This document shows positions 10,301 to 17,060 of a stretch of 39,232 nucleotides of DNA, one piece after another (position 1 is the first letter of the stretch; each line of letters starts with the position of its first letter). The notes under the pieces are model-generated. The model made no database searches and was not told the DNA's origin. It saw nothing but the letters and a program-made list of their open reading frames with translations. A program made the translations under genes and the position numbers. The stretch is from Lachnospiraceae bacterium. GTDB lineage: Bacteria; Bacillota; Clostridia; Lachnospirales; Lachnospiraceae. The stretch spans positions 1 to 39,232 of the forward strand of contig JAFVCL010000033.1 in NCBI GenBank assembly GCA_017479285.1, written 5' to 3'.

Positions 10301-13300
10301 TTGTGGACGGATGCGCCCGTGAAGCCCTTATTGCAAGAAACGCAGGCTCGGTTTCAAATCTTGATCTTGAGCCGGAAAATATTTATCCCGGCGCTATGTC
10401 CGTTAAGGATTTCGAGCATGTGCTCGTCGCCACAAGGAAGAAGGAGATAATAAAGAGCTATAATGAGCTCGGTGCCACCCAAAGAAAGCTCTTTGCAATC
10501 TCGCTTTACTCATCAAAGCTTGAACAGCACGGGACCCAGAAGGTGGTCTACGGTATCTCGGATACCGGACTCCGCGATACAAGAGCGCAGATCATGCGCT
10601 ATATGAAGGGTGAGGATGTAAACTTTGAGGTTGATTACGCGAGAAGTATACGCGCGGTTTCCACAAAGAACAAAAACTTTAAGATTTCCGGGGATACGAA
10701 GCTGTTCGAGGAAGCGCTTGAATTTGTAAAGAAAGTGGATATGCGCAGGGAACAGCTAAGGCCCAAGGATTACGCGCGTATGTCCGACAGCCTTACCGTT
10801 ATAAAGGAGGCGGAGCTGTTCAGGGGAGAGGCGCAGGCAGGTGCGACAAATGTTGTTTCCCAGAAGAAGGAGTACGAAAAGCAGTCAGTCACATCCGCAA
10901 AGAAGTTCGAGAACCTTCTCTCCGATTATGCGATGGAGGACAGGGAAAGGATACAGAGCCAGGGGCTTATCGGAAGGAATGTGGATAAGGCGGACAGAAT
11001 GGTGGAGGGTTATGATCCGCAAACGGTTATGAAGAGGGTTAATAAGCTCTCAAATGCCCAGAAGAGCCTTATGATGTTTGTCCTCAGAGACAGGACCGTG
11101 CTGGATTTCTCATCTGCCGGCAAGAACAAAGAGGATGGTATCGTGCCCCATGTGAATGCGGAAAAGCGCTTTAAGCTTTTTGAACAGCTTGTTGATGAGA
11201 AGGGGCGTTATGAGGCGCTGAAGGAAGCAGGCAATGCGGAAAATATCGAGCAGGCCTTCGCATCTGCCCTTTCCTTCCAGCTGCGGGACGACAGGCAGCT
11301 CACGGAGGGTAAGCTTACAAAGGATGATTTTGTCAGCGATTCCATCGGCCGTGTTACTGTAGTTGACTGGAAGCTTATAGAGTATGCGGTGGACTTTATC
11401 GAGGAGGTAGAGCGGGAGAGAAGAAGACTCTTTGTTGTTCGTCAGGCAAAGAATATCCTTGAAAACGAGAAAAGCGAGCGTACACCCGCGCTTAAATTCT
11501 ACCATCAGCACAAGAGCATGGTTGAAAGCGGAAATACGGCGGATGCGATGCAGAGTTTTGAAAACACCCTCGATATCGCCTACAAGGAGGATACTCTTTA
11601 TAACGACAAATCCATTAAGGATGAGGCGGATGACCTTATGGGAGCGTATTACGGCCTTAATATGCGCGAGAAGGCTCTGTTCATAAGGGCTCTCGAAAAC
11701 AGGGACATACTCGATGTCTCACAGAAGAACCTCTACAAGAACTTTATCGGTCTTGCGGACAGAAATTTCGTAAACGAGAAGGACAGAGACAGTCTGGCGG
11801 ATGAGTTCATTGAGAATAACTGCAGCGTGGAGCTTAAGGGCAACGCTTACAGGGAAGCCTTTAAGTCCCTGTTCTCTACCCAGATAAACGACGATATGTC
11901 CTTTGAGAAGATAAAGGGAATAAACTGGGCGGATAAGAATCTTAATGTGGACAATCAGTTTTTTGTCACAAAGAGAAAGTCTGCGGTAGACTGGAAGCTG
12001 TTTAAGCGCGCGCTCCAGTTTGTAAAGAGAACGGTCAATGAGAGAAAGCAGACCGTGGGAAATGAGGAGATATACGAGGCTCTCGGCGACAAGCAGGCAA
12101 ACGGTGAGCTCAAAATAGATACAAAATACCTGCGTATGAACCTCCACAATACCGGCTCGAGATTTATGCGCTTCCTTGCGAAGGAGGGCTATGCGCAGAT
12201 AGAGGATGACCTCTCCGTCTTTGAGAAGGTGGGGGACTACGCGGGCTATGTCCTTTCGACAAAGACCAACAACTTTATAAAGGGAGAGCTTAATACCTTT
12301 ATAAGCAAGAAGGAAGAGGAGGCTGAGGCAAAGGAGGAAGAAAAGGAGGAGAACGAAGAGAACCAGGAGGAGGAAGAAAAGAAGCCCCTTGGCTTTATGG
12401 AGGTTCTTAAGGGACTCGCCGATAACTTTACCGAGCAGAAAGCCACCCTCGATGAAATGTTTGAGTCCGCGAAGCAGATGTATGAGGACACCAGAGAACT
12501 TATGAGCGATGAGGAGAAGGAGGTTGAGAGAACCGATGAGCTCCAGGAGGAACTTAAGGATATCAAGCTCCCCGAGGTGGTTGATAATTCGATCACGGGC
12601 TATAAGTATGTGGATCTTGTGATCAACGGAGGCATCAAGGCTGCGGCAATCAAGTCAAAGATAGATGAGGTAGCTCAGGATACGGAGACCCTCGAGAAGA
12701 TCGACAAGTATATCGAGGATTACCTCGGCGGATTTATGAGCACCAAAAAGCTCGGCGACTGGTACAGTGAGAAGATGGGTCTGAAGGACAAGGAGGATGA
12801 CAAAGAGGACGATAAAAAGGATGAGAATGCAAAGGAGGCGGAGGACAAGGAAAAACTCGGCTTCATAGATTCCCACATCCCCGAGGGGCTTAGAAAGGAG
12901 CTTGTGGGATACCTGGAGGCTGCCGAAAAATCCGGGGAGATGTTAAAGTGGGTTAAGGAATCCGTCTTTGATCCCGGTATGGAAATGCTCTCGGATATGA
13001 AGGATATGTACGAATCCTACAGGAATATATCGAAGCTTTCTGAGTCCCGGGAGAAGGCAAAGGAAAAGCATGATGAGGACTCCGAAAAGATCAATGGCGC
13101 AGGGCTTTCCGAGGAAAAGAGAAAGGCTGTCGAGAAGGCAAGGCAGAACAATCTCGATCTTCTTAAGGGCAGCAGCGATATGACCAAGAATATCGAGAGC
13201 AGAAAGATACTCCTTAAGACGGGAGACCTCGCGCAAAAGATACTGTCGGCAGTGGGAGAGGGTGAGTTTAACAGCTTTATCGACAAGGCGTTTAAATTTG

Positions 13301-13725
13301 CCGGCTTTATCTGGCACTGTATGTCCGACAGAAAGGCTGTCACCGCTTATTACAGCGCATCCGGAAAGGAAGACCTTGAAAAGATACTGGACGGCAAGGA
13401 CAGATTTAAGCAGAAGTTCCGGTATGACAACGATGTAAAGATAAAGAATGAGCGCAATCTTGCTCCGGACGGAAACCTTATCGTAGGATCAAAGGAGATG
13501 GAGACTTTGACAAACGGTATGGGATTCGAGGAGGAGGAAGAGCTTGTAAAGTTCTTAAGACTTAATATGGTCAATGCGCTTTTGTTCTCCGCAAGTAAAT
13601 TCAATCCCCTTAAGGAGCCGAAGATACTCGCAGAATGCACTCTTACGGTTTTAGGTCTGGAAAAAGCGGTCGGAAAGACGGATAACGAGACCGCGATGAA
13701 TGTATTTAACAAGCTGAGTGCGTAA
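4321..13725 (+). CDS. Giant 3134-residue charged, helical cytoplasmic protein of unknown function
   Basis: I do not recognise this protein. It has no signal peptide, membrane segment or cell-wall signal, so it is predicted cytoplasmic. It is very rich in Lys and Glu and poor in Cys and Pro. Visible parts: charged helices (about 1-270); mixed helical region with an acidic/basic linker near 655-670; long heptad-like coiled coil (about 1075-1360); further helical region; at least three degenerate repeats of about 200 residues (about 2047-2580), each opening with a pattern like L-x-x-x-x-K-x-L and closing with a DWKLF-like helix then an Arg/Glu-rich helix; two acidic linkers (about 2662-2690 and 2821-2848); and a C-terminal helical region. 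No convincing P-loop, nuclease or protease motif is seen. GAGGG precedes the ATG. It forms a pair with the upstream GNAT gene and ends at a bidirectional terminator. Confidence 0.93.
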   Translation: MDFKEKNKIKIEEITTEAQGDYEVIEKKTETYNFITGEDVMSFKNWAYHDLWDEDHRLVSEEENAEWNDKKAEWLEKKNGKFSKKDRNKSMKKCKKIRKEKMGSLSFKALMTKLTDNKKQLELSKKFLDLQTEAREEYIKATMTDNSNYKLDLAMNRMRKQYRLTRLYLSLQRDEKDKKQLSKLEAGYKEARAKLENEIKEAKKLPGFDKRFKWERVTGRKELSEETREKNRIIEEQHREEVRQERERKRIERLERIERTKAMIDSGEWTKTEQGKQTVVKIDEEWHLSEYKEELVKVFTDENNKLMEMHDSIIAGELFTLNKNVKSNLNYIRQHAANGLTGSYASKKGKQNREIAEYVGKGFGWINRLCVDKYTEKLKKAMIADPEIAKNYIAKNPPELSEEELKSIEEGARRWKEIRDLDFKEMGIDIYNSEFIKILLTDKNIKIDDLKGLKRQTEGVARLLKRMVRDKFGYLNDEEIYKGLRKFIGDKALLVSNRKLTDLAERYLLGLSYTDRTTALIQKDYEDSYAENVTAPFAGMFKVSVEKYLGHTKKDWGENRKSRRGEFDNRLKLINKVFTVLTEKSSGVMMSKDGWNDAFAQVKKLITGTLWKYSAFLTAEDEKALNRIILKIVKDSETKDKGQEKISFESFTETEQKEKKKEEEKTENVSEYSFAHMLREAFDSELFKEIIADDTLRAFLADNMSVFLFRNPKLIEKYPFMKDIKGIDELEELTFDQFEAVTQYLYDSLSKDGVGESIKKMLEGTETETETYKRVLLKVLSDKTDGEGVNALLKEELDKKERQKKLNRQKLLITIGTNKGKRDGKIHYRYEDLRDRDKSILQTYFGKNSDWLQKRIRKFDRAESVWKRIEQLGPEQTAFVKGIFASAYREENPGKTLKLIAECFSKDDIKANLEKYVTLDDIYTGNDLRGDLEVIAAAFKMSDQSAEKELLEIANKSKIEKNTAPEKGKAAKPMGIGEFIIEMSLCGTQDILLGHKGKFQKVLFMYEDMDNYDSELMKVAKFAIGRLDVLDKALEGYDPKVRTELRNKLTRTCLELESEKYEQKLKFDEQLTAQTMALDANQSFTKTARDAVNNEVLRYNEIGVKLEDLRSELKSAENDRDISASTRERCVKESGENKKALKEALNAKNDAEKKRDSAQKTSAKMTEEFTKKYGKKGFEAKGYADAQTKLSKAVTLYMDAEAALKSAEEEYERLLKRSSSLTSQINNLAEKTDGLNKHIKGLKDEIKKNNDELQTIYAAIQDKRTKVVKNNDKIQSIEHETSKLDVNTVREEYLKENAENIKKYGIDNLKELGGLIELTVEKDGVMKDELRETLELYEERKKKLEEYKDGKLAGISDILMDNSEILSYLLDPADSVAEAKIDELYDFFAPFAEAVENQASPFLGEYYLEDNLDMLLSKKGKVYHGIVGSLKDKDHKEKVDFWRNELLEFGDRYFTQQKKGSKSILENLEVSGGDLLKKLTIYYQDSGKTKDEKKLQKAQFRKYWFIDSKNYGVELAAQKGGQSNFQIATHKAQAMLKQINAYITTDEYCIQQACIKGTLTDLYSEYSDNYIANDEYMESYFVQYVLENQYGDKRISRAMLTDNYTTGEKKLLESLNDRSVDELKDIKIRLEDFRNYIKDAAFKEKPEEFAKNIGKYVKDYLGKVEKAIKEDSSLTKENREAYLTRIESERKAREKVLTVKSEGRNLYDRELFGGRLQELKEFGEQKQSLIYITGSGRKNKSIRSAGAGEDKELLEKAKEYFKDEEIDVVKYVYPDFLAECLDEYMRQNQKWTEKADRAADWVLRFDNIFKAEAQRLKSIYRFRKSVSEGESDSDLEAFVVYAARHSESRPEGDVPAGIPAGEELRKLGKKFNMLMNPIKELEQIELTDKALILAHRDACEKTRALIYYHRDIAPKDLNLQVAKQIKYFVFADKAYRVMKDEVDKHPYLSGLGDVYKNRYLNGLREYFTRDIIKDSLADKALDEGELRRRIGRRVVDGCAREALIARNAGSVSNLDLEPENIYPGAMSVKDFEHVLVATRKKEIIKSYNELGATQRKLFAISLYSSKLEQHGTQKVVYGISDTGLRDTRAQIMRYMKGEDVNFEVDYARSIRAVSTKNKNFKISGDTKLFEEALEFVKKVDMRREQLRPKDYARMSDSLTVIKEAELFRGEAQAGATNVVSQKKEYEKQSVTSAKKFENLLSDYAMEDRERIQSQGLIGRNVDKADRMVEGYDPQTVMKRVNKLSNAQKSLMMFVLRDRTVLDFSSAGKNKEDGIVPHVNAEKRFKLFEQLVDEKGRYEALKEAGNAENIEQAFASALSFQLRDDRQLTEGKLTKDDFVSDSIGRVTVVDWKLIEYAVDFIEEVERERRRLFVVRQAKNILENEKSERTPALKFYHQHKSMVESGNTADAMQSFENTLDIAYKEDTLYNDKSIKDEADDLMGAYYGLNMREKALFIRALENRDILDVSQKNLYKNFIGLADRNFVNEKDRDSLADEFIENNCSVELKGNAYREAFKSLFSTQINDDMSFEKIKGINWADKNLNVDNQFFVTKRKSAVDWKLFKRALQFVKRTVNERKQTVGNEEIYEALGDKQANGELKIDTKYLRMNLHNTGSRFMRFLAKEGYAQIEDDLSVFEKVGDYAGYVLSTKTNNFIKGELNTFISKKEEEAEAKEEEKEENEENQEEEEKKPLGFMEVLKGLADNFTEQKATLDEMFESAKQMYEDTRELMSDEEKEVERTDELQEELKDIKLPEVVDNSITGYKYVDLVINGGIKAAAIKSKIDEVAQDTETLEKIDKYIEDYLGGFMSTKKLGDWYSEKMGLKDKEDDKEDDKKDENAKEAEDKEKLGFIDSHIPEGLRKELVGYLEAAEKSGEMLKWVKESVFDPGMEMLSDMKDMYESYRNISKLSESREKAKEKHDEDSEKINGAGLSEEKRKAVEKARQNNLDLLKGSSDMTKNIESRKILLKTGDLAQKILSAVGEGEFNSFIDKAFKFAGFIWHCMSDRKAVTAYYSASGKEDLEKILDGKDRFKQKFRYDNDVKIKNERNLAPDGNLIVGSKEMETLTNGMGFEEEEELVKFLRLNMVNALLFSASKFNPLKEPKILAECTLTVLGLEKAVGKTDNETAMNVFNKLSA
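10459..12060 (+). repeat. Three degenerate protein-level repeats of about 200 residues inside the giant protein
   Basis: Repeat openings align as LGATQRKLFAISLYSSK (near residue 2050), LSNAQKSLMMFVLRDRTVLD (near 2243) and LNMREKALFIRALENRDILD (near 2446). Repeat ends align as DTKLFEEALEFVKKV (near 2122), VDWKLIEYAVDFIEEV (near 2347) and VDWKLFKRALQFVKRT (near 2556). Spacing is about 195-210 residues. A weaker copy may precede them (SVKDFEHVLVATRKKEI near 2030). The DNA is not repetitive, so the duplications are old. Alignment was by eye. Confidence 0.6.
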
Positions 13726-13763
13726 ATCCGCAGAAGTAATGTAAAGAGCAAAATGTAAAATGC

Positions 13764-13801
13764 AAAAAAAGCAGGGCACCGGGGTTCCGGCGTCCTGTTT
13801 T
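13764..13801. terminator. Bidirectional intrinsic terminator between the giant gene and the histidine kinase gene
   Basis: The stem CAGGGCACCGG / CCGGCGTCCTG (13772-13797) has 11 positions with one mismatch and a 4-base loop. It is followed by TTTT on the plus strand and preceded by seven A residues (13764-13770), which give a T tract for minus-strand transcription. It serves two convergent genes: the giant gene ending at 13725 and the kinase gene ending at 13806. Confidence 0.88.
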
Positions 13802-13805
13802 AAGT

Positions 13806-14990
13806 TTAGTTTCCGCCGCTCATGCGGAAGGTCTTTGTATAGCCATCCTTTTTAAGCCTTCCTCCGATGCGGTCGCCCTGGTATAGCTCAAGCTTAAAGC
13901 CGTGCATTTCCGCGACCTTTTTTGCGATGGAAAGACCGAGACCGGAGCCGCCCTTTGAGACCCTTGATTCATCACCCGTGGCGAAGGGCTCAAAGAGCTT
14001 TTCCGCAATAACGCTTTCAATCTCCGGACCGCTGTCTGCTATATCAAGCACCCAGGACCCAGGAGTGCCCTCGAGATATAGACCTATCCTTGTACCCTCC
14101 GGATTATGCTTTATGGCATTTGTAATAAGATTGTTTATTACTCTTGAAAGCTGCACTCTGTCGGCGCTTATGTTCAATACCTCTTCCGGGATTTCCGCCT
14201 CCAGCTCCATTCCCGCGTCCGTTACATCCTGGTACAAAAATGCGCCGGACTGCCTTAAGGTCTCGGCAAGGTCTGTCGTTTCTTTATGCAGCCCAAAGCC
14301 CTCGCTGTCTATCTTTACATAGTCGAAGAGGAGACCTATCAGCTCATCCACCTTTTTTGATTTCATGCAGATAAGCTTTAAATACTCATCCCTCTCTTCT
14401 GGCTTTCCTTTCCCTTCAAGTATCGCCTGTGAGTATCCGTATATGGTCGTTATGGGAGTTCTAAGGTCGTGGGCGATATCCGACAGCATAAGATTTCTCC
14501 GTCTGTCAAAGTATTTCTTTTTCTCCTCTTCCTCCTGCTCAAGCTTTCTGAATTTTGCGATAACGATGCCTGTAAACACCACGCCTGCTGCCAGAAGAGG
14601 TGTGAGAATAAGTACGACCGCCATGATAAGCACCAGGATTATAAGCAGCTTTATGAGAAAATTCAGGGACTCATAGTTATCGATAAGGACATTGCCTTCA
14701 AAGATGTTTATGCTGTCTATCAGTCTGTCATCAAGATTGCCAACGGTTATCGGAACAAATCTTGATATAAACAGCATAAAGGATCTCAAAACAAAATAAA
14801 GGATAAAGGCGAGAAGTGTCAGAACATCATACCTGCCGATGTTACTGCCCCTGAATATGAAGTCACCGATACGCGGAAATACAAGATTGTTAAGGACAAG
14901 CAGTATCGTTGTCTCGACCGCAAAGACAATGCCGAGTATGAGAAAGAAATTTTTGATTATATATTTTCTTAGGGCTCTTATCTTATCCAA
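13806..14990 (-). CDS. Membrane sensor histidine kinase
   Basis: A 394-residue two-component kinase. The N-terminal half has hydrophobic segments at about 14-36, 56-78 and 111-146, with a short loop rather than a large sensor domain. The HisKA site is SDIAHDLRTPI with phospho-acceptor His174. The ATPase domain shows the N box NNLITNAIKHNP, a G1-like DIADSGPEI, and the F/G2 region FEPFATGDE plus KGGSGLGLSIAKKVAEMHG. It resembles VanS-like kinases of Firmicutes. Its ATG overlaps the 3' end of the response regulator gene by 8 bp, so the pair is translationally coupled. The signal is unknown; membrane or envelope stress is a guess from the DUF975 partner. Confidence 0.93.
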   Translation of the reverse strand: MDKIRALRKYIIKNFFLILGIVFAVETTILLVLNNLVFPRIGDFIFRGSNIGRYDVLTLLAFILYFVLRSFMLFISRFVPITVGNLDDRLIDSINIFEGNVLIDNYESLNFLIKLLIILVLIMAVVLILTPLLAAGVVFTGIVIAKFRKLEQEEEEKKKYFDRRRNLMLSDIAHDLRTPITTIYGYSQAILEGKGKPEERDEYLKLICMKSKKVDELIGLLFDYVKIDSEGFGLHKETTDLAETLRQSGAFLYQDVTDAGMELEAEIPEEVLNISADRVQLSRVINNLITNAIKHNPEGTRIGLYLEGTPGSWVLDIADSGPEIESVIAEKLFEPFATGDESRVSKGGSGLGLSIAKKVAEMHGFKLELYQGDRIGGRLKKDGYTKTFRMSGGN

Positions 14991-15663
14991 GCTTGTAACC
15001 TAATCCTCTCAGGGTTTTTATATACTCGTTCGTGTCCTCGGAAAGCTTTGTGCGAAGCTTGCTTATGGATACCATTATATTATTGTCGGAGACGATATAC
15101 TCCTCATCCCAGGCGTATTCGTATATCTGCTGTTTGGTGTATACCTTGCCGGGGTGTGACATCAAAAGCTCCATGATCCTGAACTCCGTGGTGGTAAGCT
15201 CAACAGGAGTGCCCGCCTTTTCAAGGCTGCACCCGTCAACATCGAGAGTAAGATCCCTGAAGGAGAGCTTTTCACTTTTTTTCTCCCCCGCCCCAAGCTT
15301 GTAATATCTTCGAAGCTGGGAACCGACACGGGCCGTTATCTCGAGGGGGTTAAAGGGCTTGGAAAGGTAATCGTCCGCGCCGAGATTGAGACCCAAAATC
15401 TTCTCGGAGTACTCATCCTTGGCGGAGAGTATGAGCACGGGGATGTTGCTCTTTTTCCGTATCTCCTTTAAAACCTCATATCCGTCCTTCCCCGGCATCA
15501 TGATATCGAGTATGCACATATCCGGAGAGTTCTTTTCAAAGGAGGACAAAGCCTCGAGACCGTTTCCGGCCTCGAGTACTTCGTAACTTTCATTTTCGAG
15601 ATAGAGCTTTATAAGGCTTCTTATCTCTGCTTCGTCATCTGCGATCAAAATCTTATATGACAT
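14983..15663 (-). CDS. OmpR/PhoB-family response regulator
   Basis: A 226-residue DNA-binding regulator, the partner of the downstream kinase. The receiver domain shows the acidic pair DD (9-10), phospho-acceptor Asp53 in CILDIMMPG and Lys102 in DYLSKPF. The winged-helix output domain (about 130-226) ends with NIMVSISKLRTKLSED and IKTLRGLGYKL, typical of OmpR/PhoB and VanR-like proteins. This class usually binds direct repeats with an 11-bp period. Just such a repeat (TTAACA twice, 17019-17035) lies upstream of the operon, suggesting autoregulation. The gene begins 30 bases after the DUF975 stop. Confidence 0.95.
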   Translation of the reverse strand: MSYKILIADDEAEIRSLIKLYLENESYEVLEAGNGLEALSSFEKNSPDMCILDIMMPGKDGYEVLKEIRKKSNIPVLILSAKDEYSEKILGLNLGADDYLSKPFNPLEITARVGSQLRRYYKLGAGEKKSEKLSFRDLTLDVDGCSLEKAGTPVELTTTEFRIMELLMSHPGKVYTKQQIYEYAWDEEYIVSDNNIMVSISKLRTKLSEDTNEYIKTLRGLGYKLG

Positions 15664-15693
15664 ATTTTTTCCTTTTACCAGACAGGTATTTAT

Positions 15694-16875
15694 TTACTCG
15701 GCAGCGATTGCAGGAGTATCTTCACCGGGAGTGCTTCCGCCGACAGGAAATCCGTCGGGATCCTCTTCCTTAAGTGCAAGATAGAGTGCTGCGTTTGTAG
15801 CCTGCTGATAAGGTTTTACATAGAATATTCCGAGTATGTCCATTGTAAGAGCGGAGAGGATGTGCCATCCGATAAAGGAAAGGTCGAGTACAAAGGCTTT
15901 CCACTTATTGCCCTTCATCATTCTGCTGCTGAGCTTTGTAGCCTCATCCTTGGACATTTTCGGGTTCTCGGAAAGCAGATAGGGAACCATACGGTACTCA
16001 TAGCTCTTAACAATACCGGGGATTATGAAGAGCAGACTCCAGAGGAAGATGAAGAGATCTCTGAAAAACAGTACCTTTACAATGTTCATATATCCGTCGG
16101 TAAAGCCGGAGAAGATAAGGGAGAGACGGGGATTTCCGCTGTGTGCCTCCTTGAAGAACTTTCTGCAGCCATACTCGATGGGTTTGAATACAAAGAGATC
16201 CAGTGCGATGGAAAATACTCCCACGATAAGGGCTATGACACCTACCACTATGGCAATCGCTATGGCTACACCGGCTATGGCGAAGCCTGCAGCCTTATCT
16301 ATATTCACATTGTTCCCGTTTACGCTGATGTTATTGCCGTTAATGACTATCGAGTTATCTCCGTCGTTTTCGATCACGATACCGTCGGAATCCGCAGCTA
16401 TCCTGCCGTCAACAAAGATGCCGTCCTTATTTATTACAACCTTGTCTTCACCAATGGTTATGCCATCCCTGTTTATACGGATCTCGTCGTCATCGGAGAT
16501 CATGATCTCATCATCGGATACGGCAACTCCATTCTTGAGACTATCCTTAAGCTCGTCGCGGATGCTGTCCATTACCTCCTCGGGAAGGTTGTTGATACGG
16601 ATGTCGATATCCGAATCGAATTCATCCTCAAGCTCATCCCGCAGATCTTCGAGGCTCTCAAGTCCGTCATCCAGATTGAGGCTGAAGTCTGACGCCCCTA
16701 TATTGTTTATGGAGTTTATAACTCCGGTCATTGAGGAACTGATTCCGCCGGATGAGCCTCCGGAGGCTGCTCCCGCGACCACAACGGAGGTTATGATAGC
16801 CACAAGGACATGCTTCCAATAGCTTCCGTAGAACGCTTTCTTACCTTTCGCTTTAAGTTCCTTTCTTGTCCACAT
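15694..16875 (-). CDS. DUF975-family membrane protein with a large polar beta-repeat insertion
   Basis: A 393-residue integral membrane protein of unknown function. The start MWTRKELKAKGKKAF and the later RDLFIFLWSLLFIIPGIVK and KGNKWKAFVLDLSFIGWHIL blocks are typical of DUF975. Membrane segments are near 22-40, 196-230, 265-290 and 325-350. Between segments 1 and 2 is an unusual insert (about 62-194). It has an acidic helix (ESLEDLRDELEDEF), then short strands alternating with Asp/Gly/Asn turns (EIRINRDGITIG, KVVINKDGIFVDG, DGIVIEND, SIVINGNNISVNGNNVNI), suggesting a small beta-helix or sheet. It is first in an operon with the regulator and kinase, so it may be their target or an accessory sensor; that is inference. 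AGAGGA precedes the ATG. Confidence 0.85.
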   Translation of the reverse strand: MWTRKELKAKGKKAFYGSYWKHVLVAIITSVVVAGAASGGSSGGISSSMTGVINSINNIGASDFSLNLDDGLESLEDLRDELEDEFDSDIDIRINNLPEEVMDSIRDELKDSLKNGVAVSDDEIMISDDDEIRINRDGITIGEDKVVINKDGIFVDGRIAADSDGIVIENDGDNSIVINGNNISVNGNNVNIDKAAGFAIAGVAIAIAIVVGVIALIVGVFSIALDLFVFKPIEYGCRKFFKEAHSGNPRLSLIFSGFTDGYMNIVKVLFFRDLFIFLWSLLFIIPGIVKSYEYRMVPYLLSENPKMSKDEATKLSSRMMKGNKWKAFVLDLSFIGWHILSALTMDILGIFYVKPYQQATNAALYLALKEEDPDGFPVGGSTPGEDTPAIAAE

Positions 16876-16979
16876 TTTTTAAATCCTCTCTTTCTCATTT
16901 AAAAATCGGGCATTTCTCCGTTACAGGCATATCAGGTATCCCGCCTGCGGGTGCCGCGAAATATTTATGTTATGATCGG

Positions 16980-17008
16980 ATTATAAAATACGAACCTTTC
17001 CGGTAAAA
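16980..17008 (-). promoter_or_regulatory. Predicted promoter of the DUF975-regulator-kinase operon
   Basis: On the minus strand a perfect TATAAT (16985-16980) is preceded, after 17 bases, by TTTTAC (17008-17003), a weak -35. Transcription would begin near 16973, about 97 bases before the DUF975 ATG. A good -10 with a poor -35 is common for activator-dependent promoters. Confidence 0.6.
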
Positions 17009-17016
17009 ACGAAAAA

Positions 17017-17038
17017 CCTTAACATTACCTTAACAGTT
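17017..17038. promoter_or_regulatory. 11-bp tandem repeat resembling a PhoP/OmpR-type binding box
   Basis: Two direct copies of CCTTAACA lie exactly 11 bp apart (starting at 17017 and 17028), giving TTAACA, 5 bases, TTAACA. B. subtilis PhoP binds TTAACA-like direct repeats with about 5-bp spacing. The box falls about 46-62 bases upstream of the predicted transcription start of the DUF975 operon, a classic activator position, and that operon encodes an OmpR/PhoB-type regulator. Confidence 0.6.
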
Positions 17039-17060
17039 TATAAAACAGGGAATATAGGGT

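Noticed and set aside
12304-12390. Low-complexity Glu/Lys run as a DNA repeat or assembly artefact
   Set aside because: The frame stays open and codons are mixed (GAG, GAA, AAG, AAA), which fits an acidic protein linker rather than a simple repeat expansion.
15862-16692. A 276-codon open frame opposite the DUF975 gene
   Set aside because: It lies entirely antisense to a gene with clear family motifs and has no ribosome site or recognisable domain; it reflects codon bias of the real gene.
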